DNA from: Sphagnum compactum
Taxonomy: Eukaryota > Bryophyta > Sphagnopsida > Sphagnales
Direction of reading: 5' to 3'
Assembly: GCA_965153455.1 (NCBI GenBank)
Contig: OZ234502.1
Location: forward strand, 3,141,267 to 3,205,266
DNA: 64,000 nucleotides
The first letter of the stretch is position 1, and the number at the start of each line of letters is the position of its first letter. The notes beneath the pieces were generated by a model. The model saw only the letters and a program-made list of their open reading frames with translations. It was not told where the DNA came from and did no database searches. Made by a program: the position numbers and the translations under genes. Below are positions 1 through 12,100 of the stretch, piece after piece.

Positions 1-30
1 CAAAAAATAATTGGATGGGTTGGGTTGCAG

Positions 31-3000
31 TACTTTTGTACTGCTCCAGGATCACGGTCATCCCCACTTGTTGCAGCAGCAGCTGAAAATCCACAGGTGA
101 CACTGATGACTTGTATTGATGAGCGGTCACTAGCATTCCATGCAATCGGGTATGGGAGAGGAGCAAATAAACCTGCAGCAGTGATCACAACGTCAGGAAC
201 AGCTGTCTCGAACCTTTTACCTGCAGTATGTCTGTCTGTCTGTGTCTCCTAGTATTGGTATAATTTTACTGCCTGCAAGATTATGAGCTTATTCTTTCTC
301 TATGGTCTGGCCCCATCAGTTGGATTTTGTAGCAGCATTTACCAGAGTAGCTTAAAATCCTTCTATTGTGTTCTGAGTAATGTATCCTGGTTCTTAATGT
401 GCTAATAGGTCTTGTCATGCTTAAACCCTAAACCCTATACCCTAAACCCATGTTGTCAGGTGGTTGAGGGAAGCCAAGACTGTGTTCCCATGATCGTCTT
501 AACAGCTGATAGACCACATGAGCTGCGTGCTACTGGTGCAAATCAGGCTATTGACCAGGTACGCCTCCTACTACTCTTATGAACCCACCACAATTTTCTA
601 CTCAGGTGGACTAGTATCCTCATCATCACTGACTATGATTTTCAGTGCAAATTCTCTGCTTCACCATGGCAGTGAAGCTCACAATGTTGAAAGGACTGGT
701 TTCGGTCCCAAAACAAGAACTTTTCAGAACTGAAAGGTTTGTTTAATGCTAGCAATCTTAGAAGTATTTTGTAGAACAATCTCAAAAATACAGCTGCTTG
801 GGTTTTCTATCTGTTTTGTACTTAGTGTAGAAATGCTACTGAGTTAGTTCTGGATTGGAGAAGAGCTGCTCCTTCTCTAACCCACTTCTTGACATGATGC
901 TCCAGACCCATGTCCAGTGTTCACCTGTATGTTTCCACAATTTGAAAACAGGGTGCTAATGTTCTTATTGAGTTTATATCTTCTGGCGGATTTCCAGGTG
1001 AACCATTTCGGGAACTACGTAAGATATTATTTTGACCTACCGCCCGCCACAGATGAAGTGTCGGCAAGAATGGTGCTCACAACTATAGATACAGCGGTAT
1101 TTCTGGCAAATTCTTCTCCATCAGGTCCAGTTCACATCAATTGTCCATTCCGGGAGCCCCTCTCAGGGATCAAGGAGCCTTGGAATCCGACTTGTTTACA
1201 GGGTATTGAAAGATGGGTCATGGATAAGTCACCGTTCACAAAGTATGTTGGGAGCATGACTCGTGCTCCCTCCAACTATGGCATCGTCATGGGGCAGAGA
1301 TTGGGAAGATTTGCAGAGATTCTGAAAGTCATAAAAAGTGCCACAAGGGGCTTACTAGTAGTTGGGGGCCTTCACAACTCTGAGGAGACTTGGGCAGTCA
1401 TCCTACTTGCTCGTCATTTGGGTTTTCCTGTTGTTCCAGATGTTCTTTCTGGCCTTCGCAGCCTTGGGAATGTGTTCTCAATGGGGAATAGTGACGACAG
1501 ATTAACTATTCTTCAAAACTTTGATCAGCTTCTGTTAAGTAGAACTGCTGCTGAGGCAATTGCACCTGATGTTATACTGCAGGTTAGTCCATGGAAAGGC
1601 TTTTGGGTAGGTATGTTGTCATGCTCCAATTTATTGCAATCCTTTGGTTAACTGGACTCTTTCTCAAAACCAAATTTCAAAGACTTTACAATTCAAGATC
1701 TTTCATGTCTGAGAGGGTTTAGGGTTTAGGGTTTAGTGACAATTGAAGCATATGTAATCATTGTGTTTTCGGGGGGTGTGGGTGGGTAAGATTGGTGGCA
1801 GGTTAATAAGCAAGCGCATATCGCAATTCCTAGAGGCCTCCAACCCAAGTGCACATATACTGGTGGAAGAGCACCCATTTCGGACTGATCCGTCCCATAT
1901 TTTGACACACCGCATTCAATGTGACACAGCTGATTTTGTATCCACAATTATGGGGAGCATTCCAGCATCAGCGGAACCTCTTCCATTCTGTCGTTTTTTA
2001 CTACTCCTATCACAAGCAGTACGTCACAGATCCAAACAGTTTTTGTTGTACTTTGGAAAAGGTCTCCTCATATTGAGTGAGCTGAACAAAGTACACCCAC
2101 CAATGTGACTCACTCAGTATTCCTGTATACTGCATAGCTTTTGACATGCCATCTGAATTGAAGAGTTGCACACTTTAAGTTTTGAAGTGGCCACAAACTT
2201 CTTTGTCAAAATGAGATAAAGAACCGATCCATTCAGAAAGTACATTATGTGTTAGGTGGGTTTAGGGTTTAGGGTCTGCAGATATTTTGTTCAGTGGCAG
2301 TTGGATCTAAATCAAAGGGACAAAAGAAATTGGAGAAGTTCAAATCTGTCAGTCTATCTTGTTACTATGTTTTAAAGCACATGAAAAAAAAACTGATTTT
2401 TTATGGACCTAGGTGGAAAAAGAAATTCACTCGAAGCTGAGCATGGGAGTGCAATTGACGGAGCCCTTTGTTGCCCGAATGGTCATGGAGACGCTGTCAC
2501 CAGGATCAGCACTGTTTCTGGGGAATAGTATGCCCATACGGGATGCAGATATGTATGCAACTAGCTCCTCCCCTGGCAAGTCCTTGAGCTCTGGATCTTC
2601 AATTCGAGGTCTAGAAGGACGTGTTGGCTGCAATCGGGGTGCTAGCGGCATCGATGGTGTCCTTAGTTCTGCCATAGGCTTTGCAGTCGGTTGTAATCAA
2701 CGGGTACAGTGAATCTGTTCTCTCAACTAAAGTAAAACAGTGTTCAATAGAATAAGATGAATCTCAAGACAGCAGTCTCTTTAAAAGGCAGGAACTTTGC
2801 TGAAGCTTTGTCATGGGGAACTCTCTATTCACAGGTCACGCTACTTATAGGAGATGTATCCTTTCTTCATGACACAAATGGTCTGAGTATACTGAGGGAA
2901 AGGTATGAGTATCCTGTGTATTGATTCCCTTCAGTATTTCTCTGGAAAATGCAATATTGTCTGATCTTTGATTTGGAACATGATTGATATTATTAGTGCA

Positions 3001-6000
3001 ATTAATAATATTTGCAAGTGTAGTTGCACTGGGTTTTGTCTTGTGTTGGCTGTCATCTCTTGCATTTGAGTGCAAGATGGGTATCTCAGGCACTGGTGGT
3101 GGTTCCAGTTAGACTAGACTTGGAAAAATAAATCAATATGGGTGTAGAGCGGGACAGCTGCCAGTCACAGTTGTGGTTGTCAACAATAAGGGTGGTGGAA
3201 TCTTCAGCTTCCTTCCCATCTCCAAGTCTGTCCAGCCTGGAACGTTCGCCACTTTGTGGTCCACACAACACGAAGTCTCATTAGTCAACCTTTGTCGTGC
3301 CCACAGGTACATACAACTGCTGACATTTCAGGTCCTTAGCCCCAATCACATATTCAAAAACAAGTCATTGAAAATACCCAACATTATATTTCTCCTCAAC
3401 CTATTTGACAATTTTGTATCCCCCTGGTGGACAAGAGTGAAGAAGGGCTTTCTGAGCTGTTGTTGTCTGGACAGTTGATTGTTTATTTTAGCCCTGGATA
3501 AACGACCATTAGTGTATGTGAAAGTTTGAGCTGTGTTTGACAAATGAGGTGAACAAAGTGGGTGAGAATGTGGTTGTTTTTTTCCCTCCCCTCAGGATAA
3601 ACCACATGTTTGTGAGCACAAAGCAAGAGCTTGAAGGTGCACTCCAATTTGCAGGGGAGAGCCCATCAAGCTGTGTTGTGGAGGTTGACGGAAACATTGA
3701 AGACAATGCGAAATTCCATCAGTTTATGCAGAATTCTGTCTCCTGGGCAGCCGAACGGGCATTTCATATTCTATCAATGTTTTTGCACGTAAATGGCAAC
3801 AGGAACTCTGAAGATCTCAGGCGGATTTCAAAATCAGAGTACTACCACTATAGGTGAAGCCCTAACCTAAACACTACCCTAAACCCAACAAATGGATGGA
3901 AATCAATGCTTTGAGCCAACACTCTGAATTGATAGATATTTAATCACAGTTGCCTTGCACTAGAGATTTATAATGTCTACGTTTTCTCTCCTGATGTGCA
4001 GATTGCCACTGGCTGCTCCACCAACCACAACTGCACAAGGGAGTAGAAAGATGTGGAGAGAAGGGTTTTTGTTGCGAATCACATTGCATAATGGATTTTC
4101 TGGAATTGGAGAGGTAAGAAGACAGTTTGCCTCTTCTATATTCAGATTGATGTAGAGTTGCCACTGTATCATTACTACTATGCAAGTTCGGTTTTTCTTT
4201 TCTTTTGCATGTTGAAAACATGCTTCCCGTCAAATTGCTGATACCACATGGTTTATGTGGCACCTAAAGTTTTGAGATTGATTCTTCTTGGAGGCAGAAG
4301 CAAACATAAAATTTGTGTCCAAATCTACATGCATAGTTTTCATGCCCATTCTGCTGTGTCTGGTAACTCAATCTGTCATCAACTATTCCAGGTTGCTCCT
4401 CTGGAAGGGCTTCACCAGGAGAGTATGGAGGAAGCAGAAGATCAGCTCCGCTATTTAATCACCAGACTATCAGGAATACCATTGCCAGAGAATTTGCCTC
4501 TCCTGAATGGAAGCTTCTCAGACTGGTTTCACACAAAATTAGGGGTTCAGGTCAGTTTTTCTTTTTGCAATTGTCTACTCTGAATGCAAAGTGGGCATGC
4601 AGAAAATGGGTCCTAGGAAAGTTGGGGCACATTTTTGCCAAAATCCAAAAATTGCAGGCAAAGAGTCATTTGCTTGGTTGAAATTTGTTGGCTTTGACAA
4701 ACTGATGAGGAAATTGGAATATGCAGCCAAATACACTCCATCCAAGTGTGAGGTGCGGTGTGGAGATGGCAGTGCTGGCAGCATTAGCAGAATCTCTGAG
4801 ACTCTCTCTGTCAAACCTTCTCATGGGCCGAAGCCTTCAAAAGAGCAAAAACAAAGACACAACTGAAAGAGCCAAGGGAGGAGTCAAAATATGTGCACTA
4901 ATAGAATCAGATGGAACACCAGAAGAGGTGGCAGATATTGCAGCAGCTTATGTGAAGCAGGGCTTTTGTACCTTGAAATTGAAGGTGAGTGTTGATCACC
5001 AGGCTGGCAGTTCATACATTTCTCAAAATCAGCCACCAGTCATAAGCAGTTGTTTTTTGACTGCCTGCCCAATGGCTGCTGTGAATATACACTGAACTTG
5101 TAGATTCTGAAACTGGATACTGGGTCAAGCCATTTTCCACAGATCCAGCAAGCTTCTGCATTCTCATACTGCATTCTTGAAGGGAATCTGTTCAAGTTAC
5201 ATTGCTCTCCAGACTTTGAGAAATGTTCTTCATCTTGAGATTTGATTGTGTTATATTTGTCCTTGGGTGACCTTAAAAGGTGGCCCGAAGGGCATCCCCA
5301 AAAGAAGATGCAAAGGTGGTAGCTGCTGTGCGTGACCAAGTTGGACCCCATGTACACATTCGTGCAGATGCAAACCGCAAATGGACATATCTGCAAGCCA
5401 TTGAATTTGCAAAATCTGTGCAGAGTTTTGACCTCCAGTATGTTGAAGTAAGTGTCAATAACAAAACTCCTTAAAAGTGTGAGTGGATAAGTAGATAATT
5501 GCTGCTTCTTTCAAGAACGGGTTAATTCACTTGGTGCCAGTTAGGGGCTTTGTGTGTCCAGGTTAGCTACAATGGATCAAAGATGGTGTCTTTAGCCATA
5601 AACAGCAAGTTGGATAATGCTTTGTCAATACAAGATTTTGTTGTGCAATCTCAACAAAGATCATACATCTAGTATTGAAACAAACAAGAACACTTAATGC
5701 CATGATTATGTCATTTGCAAGAAATCTCACACAAATATTTGTCTTCAAAGGTACTGAAATATGATGCTAGGTAACAATCTGACAACAAGTAACACTTGGT
5801 AACTTGAACAGGAACCTTTAGCAAGACCTCAAGACATTCCAAGGTTTTGTGACGAGACAGGGATTCGGGTAGCCTTGGACGAAACTGTGGATGAAGACAC
5901 TATAGATGGCAGGGATCATTTGCAGGAATGTTCCTCATCTGGAGTGGTGGCTATGGTAAGAAACTGAGAAGGCATAAAAGTGCTAATAGATTTTCCAACT

Positions 6001-8999
6001 TTGCTTGGCTACTAGTCCTAAAGTATTTGTATTTGGATACACACCTGAATTCTGTCATTGTAGAGTCTGCAATTCTATGTGGTTTTCAAGAGCTGTGAAC
6101 TCAGAGCATACGGTCATCTGAAAGAGTTTGAGAAAGGCATGTGGGTGTTGTTATGGTCTCATTTCTATGGATTAGTGCAAATCAGGATGAAATGCTCACA
6201 TGGAGTTGGGTTTATAGGTGATAAAACCAGGTCGGGCTGGTGGGTTTGAGCGTGCAGCAGCAATAGCAGAATGGGCATTAAATCATGGCAGAACTCCAGT
6301 AATCAGTGCTGCCTTTGAGAGCAGTATTAGCCTCTCTGCTTATGCTCAATTTGCAACCTACATTGACAGTCGGTGCCAACAAACCAACAACTCGAGGACC
6401 CTTGGTTCCCATCAAGATGGTCAACATGTTCCAGTTTTAGCACATGGCCTTGGGACCTACACCTGGCTTGATGGTGATGTTGTCAAAAGTGAAAACAGGT
6501 TCAGAGTGACTGATAACAGAGATGGTTCCATCACCTCAGAGATGGTGGATTTGGCAATCCTTCAACCAGAATTGGATGAAGATTACATATCCTCAAAGGA
6601 TAAACAAATGCGAATGAAGAATTTCTCAGTGAGTGTGGAGAACGGTGCCAACATCCACAGATTCCATGTTTGGGACACTGGAAGAAATTCACAAGTAAAC
6701 AAAGTTCTTGCCACCATTCTCCACTGATGTTTTCGCTTCAACTGTGCAGAGAGGAGGAATTAATGATTTTCTTGATTCTAATTAGAATAGAATCAACAAG
6801 AACCAATGTGGTCCGGTAGACTGCTGCACACCTGTTCAATGTTTTGGAAACAGGGGCAGAAAATGGGTTCTTTTCTTTCTCTTAGCAGTTGTTACTAGCC
6901 TCTTTGGAAATGGGTTCTTTTTTTCCTCTTAGCAGTTGTTACTAGCCTCCTTGAAAATGTGTCCTTCTCTCTTAGCAATTGTTACTAGCCTCCTTGCAGT
7001 TTGCGCTGTTAAAGATAATGTGGGTATTGACAATATATTTTGCAGGCGGGGAGCAACGAGGTCCCAACATTGGTATTCTTGCATGGCTTTATGGGAAGTG
7101 GAAGAGAGTGGCTACCATTCATGGAAGCTCTTGCACCAGCTTTTCGATGCATAACTTTTGATCTTCCAGGTCATGGATTGACTACAGTGGAAGAAGAAAC
7201 TGCCTCAAGATACGACCAAAACCTGGATCATCATGGTTTGGAGAAGACTGTTTTTGCAGAGTTGATGTTGAGAACCTCATGCGGGATATCAACTGCACCC
7301 TTCTCCCTGGAGTCGGTATCAGTTGTGCTCATTAAACTATTGAAGCAACTAGGAGTGGGAAAGTTTGTTCCTGTGGGTTATTCTATGGGAGCAAGGATTG
7401 CCCTATATCTGGCTTTACACCATAGTGACCAGGTATCTATCTGTGTTAAACTGTTTTCCCACAGAGTTAGCCCCATTTCTTGTCATTGTGTATATTTCAT
7501 TTATGAAGCATTTTGCACATTCATGGTCTTGGAGAAATCTTAACTGGAATATGGTTTATGGCAAGGTTGACAGACATAGTTCTGAAAATTGGCCAAATCA
7601 TAGAGCATTTTAGGGGTCCACAAGCTGTTCAAACAACAGACACCAGATTTGGTTGTTTAGGCAAAAGTAGTCATTTGTAGTAGACCATATCCACCCAGAT
7701 TGCCACATATTGAAAAAAGAGTTTTTTTTTGTTGCATTGGGGGTTTTTGTTTTGCAAAGATGGCTGCGGTCATTTCAATCGCAGGCAGTCCAGGCTTGGA
7801 AGACAGTTCTGCGAGAAAATCAAGAGCTGCTTCTGATGAGTCCTTAGCAGAGACATTGCGAGCTGGGGGCCTGGAGTTATTTGTGGAGTCTTGGTATCAG
7901 CAACCCCTTTGGGCAAGGTAAAAATCTCAATTGTCAGAATTCATACTTGTTTCAGTTCCTCATGCATCTACTACAGAACTTGACTTCATTCTGACTGCTT
8001 TATTTAGTCTGTTTCTGGTATCTATTCCTCATGAAATATTTACTGTACAATATTATTATTCCAGTATATATTTATGGATTCTTGTTCTGCAATGTGGCTC
8101 TTGTCTTCAATAACAGTCTGAGGAAACACCCAAACTTTGAGGCAATAAAAATGGAGCGGAAACAGCACACCAATTGTGAGGCATTGGCAGATCTGCTTGC
8201 CTCACTGAGTGTTGGGCACCAACTGTAAGCTTCTCCTTCTCAGACATGGTAGATTTTGTATACATTTTGAATGAAAGTCAACAGTTCTCATTGAAGGAGC
8301 TTGGGAAAAACAAGTTCCCAGTCTTGAATTATCATGATCAGATCCTACAGGTTGATGGATGATCAGCATAGAATTATTTTTTCCCACTTGATGTAAGAAT
8401 GTAAATGACTTCTTATAGTAAGGAATATACTTGTGCATCTTTGCAGATCCTTATGGGACAAGCTCGGCAATATTACAATTCCAGCACTCTTAATCGCAGG
8501 TGACCAGGACACAAAATTTCTCAAACTAGCTCACAAGATGTGTGGAAGGTCTCATCAAAGAGCTGGGAAAGTAACCCAGAGGTCAAGGAAAGCAGTACGA
8601 TCGGTAGGGCGAGAAGAGCAGTGGGTTTCTTCTCAAGGTTTTCAGATCCCATTGGAGTTTACCGGTGCACTCCCGCAAGCCACTAATGAGTTCCCCAATT
8701 TGGTTGTTATACCCAAAGATGTCAGTTTGGAGGATTTTTTTGCTGAGGAGATGAAGAAAATACAGCTTGCAGATGACAAGGAAAGAATTTCAGATGTGCG
8801 CAACAACAAGAACAAAGCACCAGGTCTGGAGGTAGAGGAGGGAACAGATGGAACAGATGGAACAGATGGTTTCTTCAGAGTTGTGAAAATTGAAAATTCT
8901 GGGCATGCGGTTCACCTAGAGAACCCATTGTCCCTTCTAGGCATCTTAAGGACATTTTTACAGACCTCGAAAGGCAGCATATCTGGAGGTACTAAGTAG
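31..8999 (+). CDS. PHYLLO: PHYLLO, multifunctional MenD-MenC-MenH enzyme of phylloquinone synthesis (5' truncated by window edge)
   Basis: This is the fused plant enzyme that turns isochorismate into o-succinylbenzoate for phylloquinone (vitamin K1); in plants it acts in the plastid. Eighteen exons were read: 31-225, 460-558, 998-1582, 1791-2018, 2413-2703, 2835-2902, 3148-3306, 3596-3853, 4002-4113, 4392-4550, 4727-4984, 5280-5447, 5812-5955, 6218-6694, 7046-7432, 7760-7917, 8117-8224 and 8447-8999. They join to 4407 nt (1468 codons plus TAG) with all phases consistent and GT..AG introns. Module order is MenD, MenC, MenH, as in known PHYLLO proteins. The 31-225 exon opens inside the MenD N-terminus ([10 protein letters not shown]), so a MenF part, transit peptide and promoter would lie to the left. 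Several introns carry telomere-like motifs or small repeats. The identity is certain from the conserved motifs; individual splice sites are inferred. Confidence 0.95.
421..450 (+). repeat. Telomere-like CCCTAAA motifs in PHYLLO intron 226-459
   Basis: Three near-perfect CCCTAAA units lie 10-40 bp before the acceptor of the second exon. The motif matches the plant telomere repeat in CCCTAAA orientation. It may be a polypyrimidine-like or telo-box sequence, or a relic of break repair; the sequence alone cannot separate these. Confidence 0.85.
1715..1736 (+). repeat. Telomere-like TTTAGGG motifs in PHYLLO intron 1583-1790
   Basis: Three tandem GGGTTTA units lie in the middle of a 208-bp intron, in the opposite orientation to those at 421-450. 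Confidence 0.85.
2257..2275 (+). repeat. Telomere-like TTTAGGG motifs in PHYLLO intron 2019-2412
   Basis: Two and a half GGGTTTA units lie inside a 394-bp intron. Confidence 0.8.
3859..3886 (+). repeat. Degenerate CCCTAAA motifs in PHYLLO intron 3854-4001
   Basis: Imperfect CCCTAA-type units begin five bases after the donor site of a 148-bp intron. Confidence 0.7.
4002..6694 (+). other. MenC module (o-succinylbenzoate synthase) of PHYLLO
   Basis: This is an enolase-superfamily dehydratase converting SHCHC to o-succinylbenzoate. It covers about 439 residues in exons 9-14. All the family's key residues are visible: the Lys pair in TLKLK, the first metal ligand in RADANRKW, the second in YVEEPL (split across the 5447/5812 junction), the third in VALDETV, and the second catalytic Lys in [10 protein letters not shown]. 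No catalytic residue is missing, so the module is predicted active. The C-terminal ~110 residues after the barrel are less conserved and act as the linker to MenH. Confidence 0.92.
6862..7000 (+). repeat. Three-copy ~46-bp minisatellite in PHYLLO intron 6695-7045
   Basis: Three successive copies share a CTCTTAGCA(G/A)TTGTTACTAGCCT core, each preceded by a T-rich tract. Each copy offers a pyrimidine-tract-plus-TTAG sequence resembling a 3' splice site, so the array multiplies possible acceptors upstream of the real one at 7044-7045. Confidence 0.85.
7046..8999 (+). other. MenH module (SHCHC synthase, alpha/beta hydrolase) of PHYLLO, with an enlarged C-terminal insert
   Basis: This module eliminates pyruvate from SEPHCHC to give SHCHC. 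The hydrolase fold is shown by [12 protein letters not shown] (oxyanion loop), DLPGHG, the nucleophile elbow GYSMGAR, the acid region AGDQDTKF and the catalytic His in GHAVHLENP. It is about 402 residues long, against roughly 250 for bacterial MenH. Much of the excess is one acidic, low-complexity stretch between the acid and the His, in the last exon (about 8540-8880), ending in a perfect triple Gly-Thr-Asp repeat. The catalytic triad is intact. The stop TAG at 8997-8999 lies within the first copy of an 85-bp tandem duplication. Confidence 0.9.
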
Positions 9000-9145
9000 T
9001 CAATACTTTTTAAGCATTTGTTCATTGCAAGGGTAGTTGGTGACTGAAATGATTTGTGGTAGCATATCTGGAGGTACTACGCAGGCAACAATTTCTAAGC
9101 ATTTCTTCACTGCAAGAATAGTGAGCGACTGAGATTGTTTGTTTG
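8976..9145 (+). repeat. 85-bp tandem duplication spanning the PHYLLO stop codon
   Basis: The block 8976-9060 contains the last seven codons and the TAG. It is repeated with substitutions at 9061-9145, both copies starting AGCATATCTGGAGGTACTA. In the second copy the stop TAG has become CAG. The real end remains at 8999. Confidence 0.85.
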
Positions 9146-12100
9146 AGAATGGAAGGGACCGTACCACTATATATACACACTGTCTTTTTTGACAGTTCTT
9201 CCTATTTGCATTTGCCCTATAGGATACAAATTAGAACCTGGAGGCAGGGGGGAAAAAGCTCTGGATTAATCAAAGGTTATTCGAAAAATTATGTAATTAC
9301 ATGAGAAATGTGAATTAATCATTAATCATTTATTTCAAAAAAACAGCCAAAATCATTAAAAGGCAAATGTAAAGTTAAACTAGATTTTTAAATTTTATTT
9401 TTATGATCATTCTTTTTTTCAAATTTATGATCATTTCAAAAAACATTATGATCATTTCTAATGCAAAAAGTTATATTTAGCGTCACTTTGAAAAGGAAGT
9501 TTTCTAATTGCATGCAAGAAAAAGATAAGAACAATTGTAAAGAAGGTGGAGGTTTATTATTTTGGTTTCCACTAGTTGGGATGCCCATGGTTCTCATGAA
9601 TGTTACAATTAAAAGAAGGGAGAAAAGCATCATCATGTGCATGCATGATGGTTTTAAATGTTTGATCAAGTTTATCCTCAAATTTGTTATTGTTGTTTCA
9701 TTTCCTCTCATCATCATATTGACTTGTTTCAGTTTTTGATCAAATTTTATTTTAATTCTCATATTGAATTGCTATTTCAAATTTCATGATCATGTTGAAT
9801 TTATTTCTAAAAAATTCTCGTTGAATAATTGTTTCAATTCCTCATAACCATATTAAATGATTGTTTCAATTCTTACATTAAAAAAAAATTTAAAAAAAAT
9901 TCAAAGAATTCATAACATAGATACCAGAGCTATATTAGTCTCAATACCAAGCATATATGCTTGCCACATACCAAGCCCAAAGTCAGCCTTGGACCCTAAT
10001 GCCAAGACCCAGCTGGTATAAAAGATGGATATATCCCACACCATCTGGAATCGCCCTTTTCAGTCCATATACATCGGAGTTGAACTCTGGGCAAACCATA
10101 TGGGATAAAGCTGAGGTGGTATTGGGAACACTTTGGGAACCTTTTGGGAACATGAGAAAAACACCAAAAATCCCTCTCCCTCCCCCTCCAAAAGAAAGAA
10201 AACTGGAGCATTCATAAATGCATGCTGAGTCTCACCACTTTTTGCCTGGGATTGATCCTGGTATCAAATCACATTTTTGGTTTAGGGTTTACACTTGAGA
10301 GTTACCCTGACCAAAAGGTGACAAATTGCCTTGGAGGAAAAAACTCTCTTTTCAAAAGAGCAAATCACCTTCCTCCCAAACACTTTAAAGAATTGTGCAG
10401 GTCAATGTTGCACTATTAAAAAAAATCCAAAGAGTAAAAGAAAGCATTCTAAGTACATGAATGCTGAAAATCATAACACAATGGACAATAATACTCAGAA
10501 AAGAAACACTCTTTTCCAAAAGAAGTAAATCAACCGGCAAATCACATTGCCAAGGAGGAAAAGAGAATCCATATCCAGTACTGGGAAAGTAACAACACCA
10601 TGGGCAAGTGAAGGAGAAAAAGAGGACTGATACCAAGAAGATAACAAACAGGCAAATAGTATGCAGAGGAGAAAGGACCAATTCCAGCATTGGGTCATGC
10701 TCTATGAGCTTTGCATGCTATTGGTTTTAGTATGCACTTTAAAGTCATGTCCTGAAGTGATATGACTTTAGGATATCATAAAAGTCATGTTTGTTCAAGA
10801 GATTATATCAATTGAAAAAGGAGGTTCTACCAGCAAAAGATTTGTTAAGAAAAATCACCCTTTAAGGCAAAAAACAAGGCCTGCACAAGTCCAACAGTCA
10901 CAATTTAGCAAAGATAGAGAGGTAAATGAGCACACATCTACCTTTGAACAAATCAGGCAGAACACTGCTTTCTACACACTTCAGTGGGTCTGAGTTTTGA
11001 TCACCACTTTCAACCAAATTACCAGAGTTTTTTTCATCCACTCCCTGACCAGACATAAAAAATATATATCCCTTGCCAGGATTGTAAAAGTCTCCTCTTC
11101 AGGCAAATCATCTGTCACAGTGCTAAGAAAACCCATCACACAGCTGTACAGTGAACAATATTCAACTGGTGAATACAACTCCATATGATTAAGCTTGTTA
11201 AATGGTGAGGCACCAACCCTTGACTTTCCCTCCCATGTTAGTAAAGCTGTTTTCCCATAACATTCCTTCTACAATAGTGAGAACTCTGAATGGCACAGCA
11301 GTCCAACCATACAAACGAAGCTTTGGATCAATTCAGATAAATTCCACCTTCCTGGTCCTGATCTAATAGCACAATACAAAGTAATTAACCCCATTTGCCT
11401 TAAAACTACCATATAGTGCCAGTCACATTCTTCACTACAATTTGACACTCAAAAACAGGAATACTCTAGCTCACACTCAGTCCAAGGGTTGAACCTGTCA
11501 AAAAATGAAACTGTAGCATTTACATCATGGAAAGTTCATTGACTTGTGTGTGCTACCATTATGGACAACAAAACAAAACTCATGACAATTCTTAACATTG
11601 AATGTTAGCTTTTGCCCATCCAAGCAAAAAAGCCAAGTAATTTTCTCAGTGCAAGCACTCCCTTTGAAAAGAAAAAAAAAACCAGGAATAAACCAGCTTT
11701 CAACAGGCCAACCCTCCAAGGGTTGAACTGTGTCCTATCCTTTCTTTCTAAGCCCAATGAGCATTCATTTTTACTAAATAAAATCCACAAAATGAAATTT
11801 TCTACAACACCATATGCAACTCATCTATTATTCTCTTGCCTCAATCAAATTCTAATAATAATTAAATCCCCAGCTTAGCAGAAAACATAGCATGATGGTT
11901 GCTTATGGCAGTATAAAACCATTCACAGAAGAACCAGAATTTTGTTGGATGGAAATTGCTACCAGTTTCCCTCTTGCCCATTAGCTGCTGTGGGTCTGGT
12001 CTTGAGCCTGCACAATACTCAAATTCAACATCTCAGAATTCATTATATGCACATGCAGAAAACAATCAATGACTGTGTTCAATCTCTTCTGTTACAAAAT

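Larger units (their letters stand above)
31..3853 (+). other. MenD module (SEPHCHC synthase) of PHYLLO
   Basis: This is a thiamine-diphosphate enzyme joining 2-oxoglutarate to isochorismate with loss of CO2. It covers about 627 residues over exons 1-8. The N-terminal ThDP domain shows [10 protein letters not shown], a conserved [14 protein letters not shown] stretch and TADRPHELR. The C-terminal ThDP-binding domain shows [17 protein letters not shown] and the metal/diphosphate-binding [12 protein letters not shown]. The length is similar to bacterial MenD, plus the linker into MenC. The module border is placed at the exon ending 3853, just before the MenC N-terminal sheet (LPLAAPP). Confidence 0.92.
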
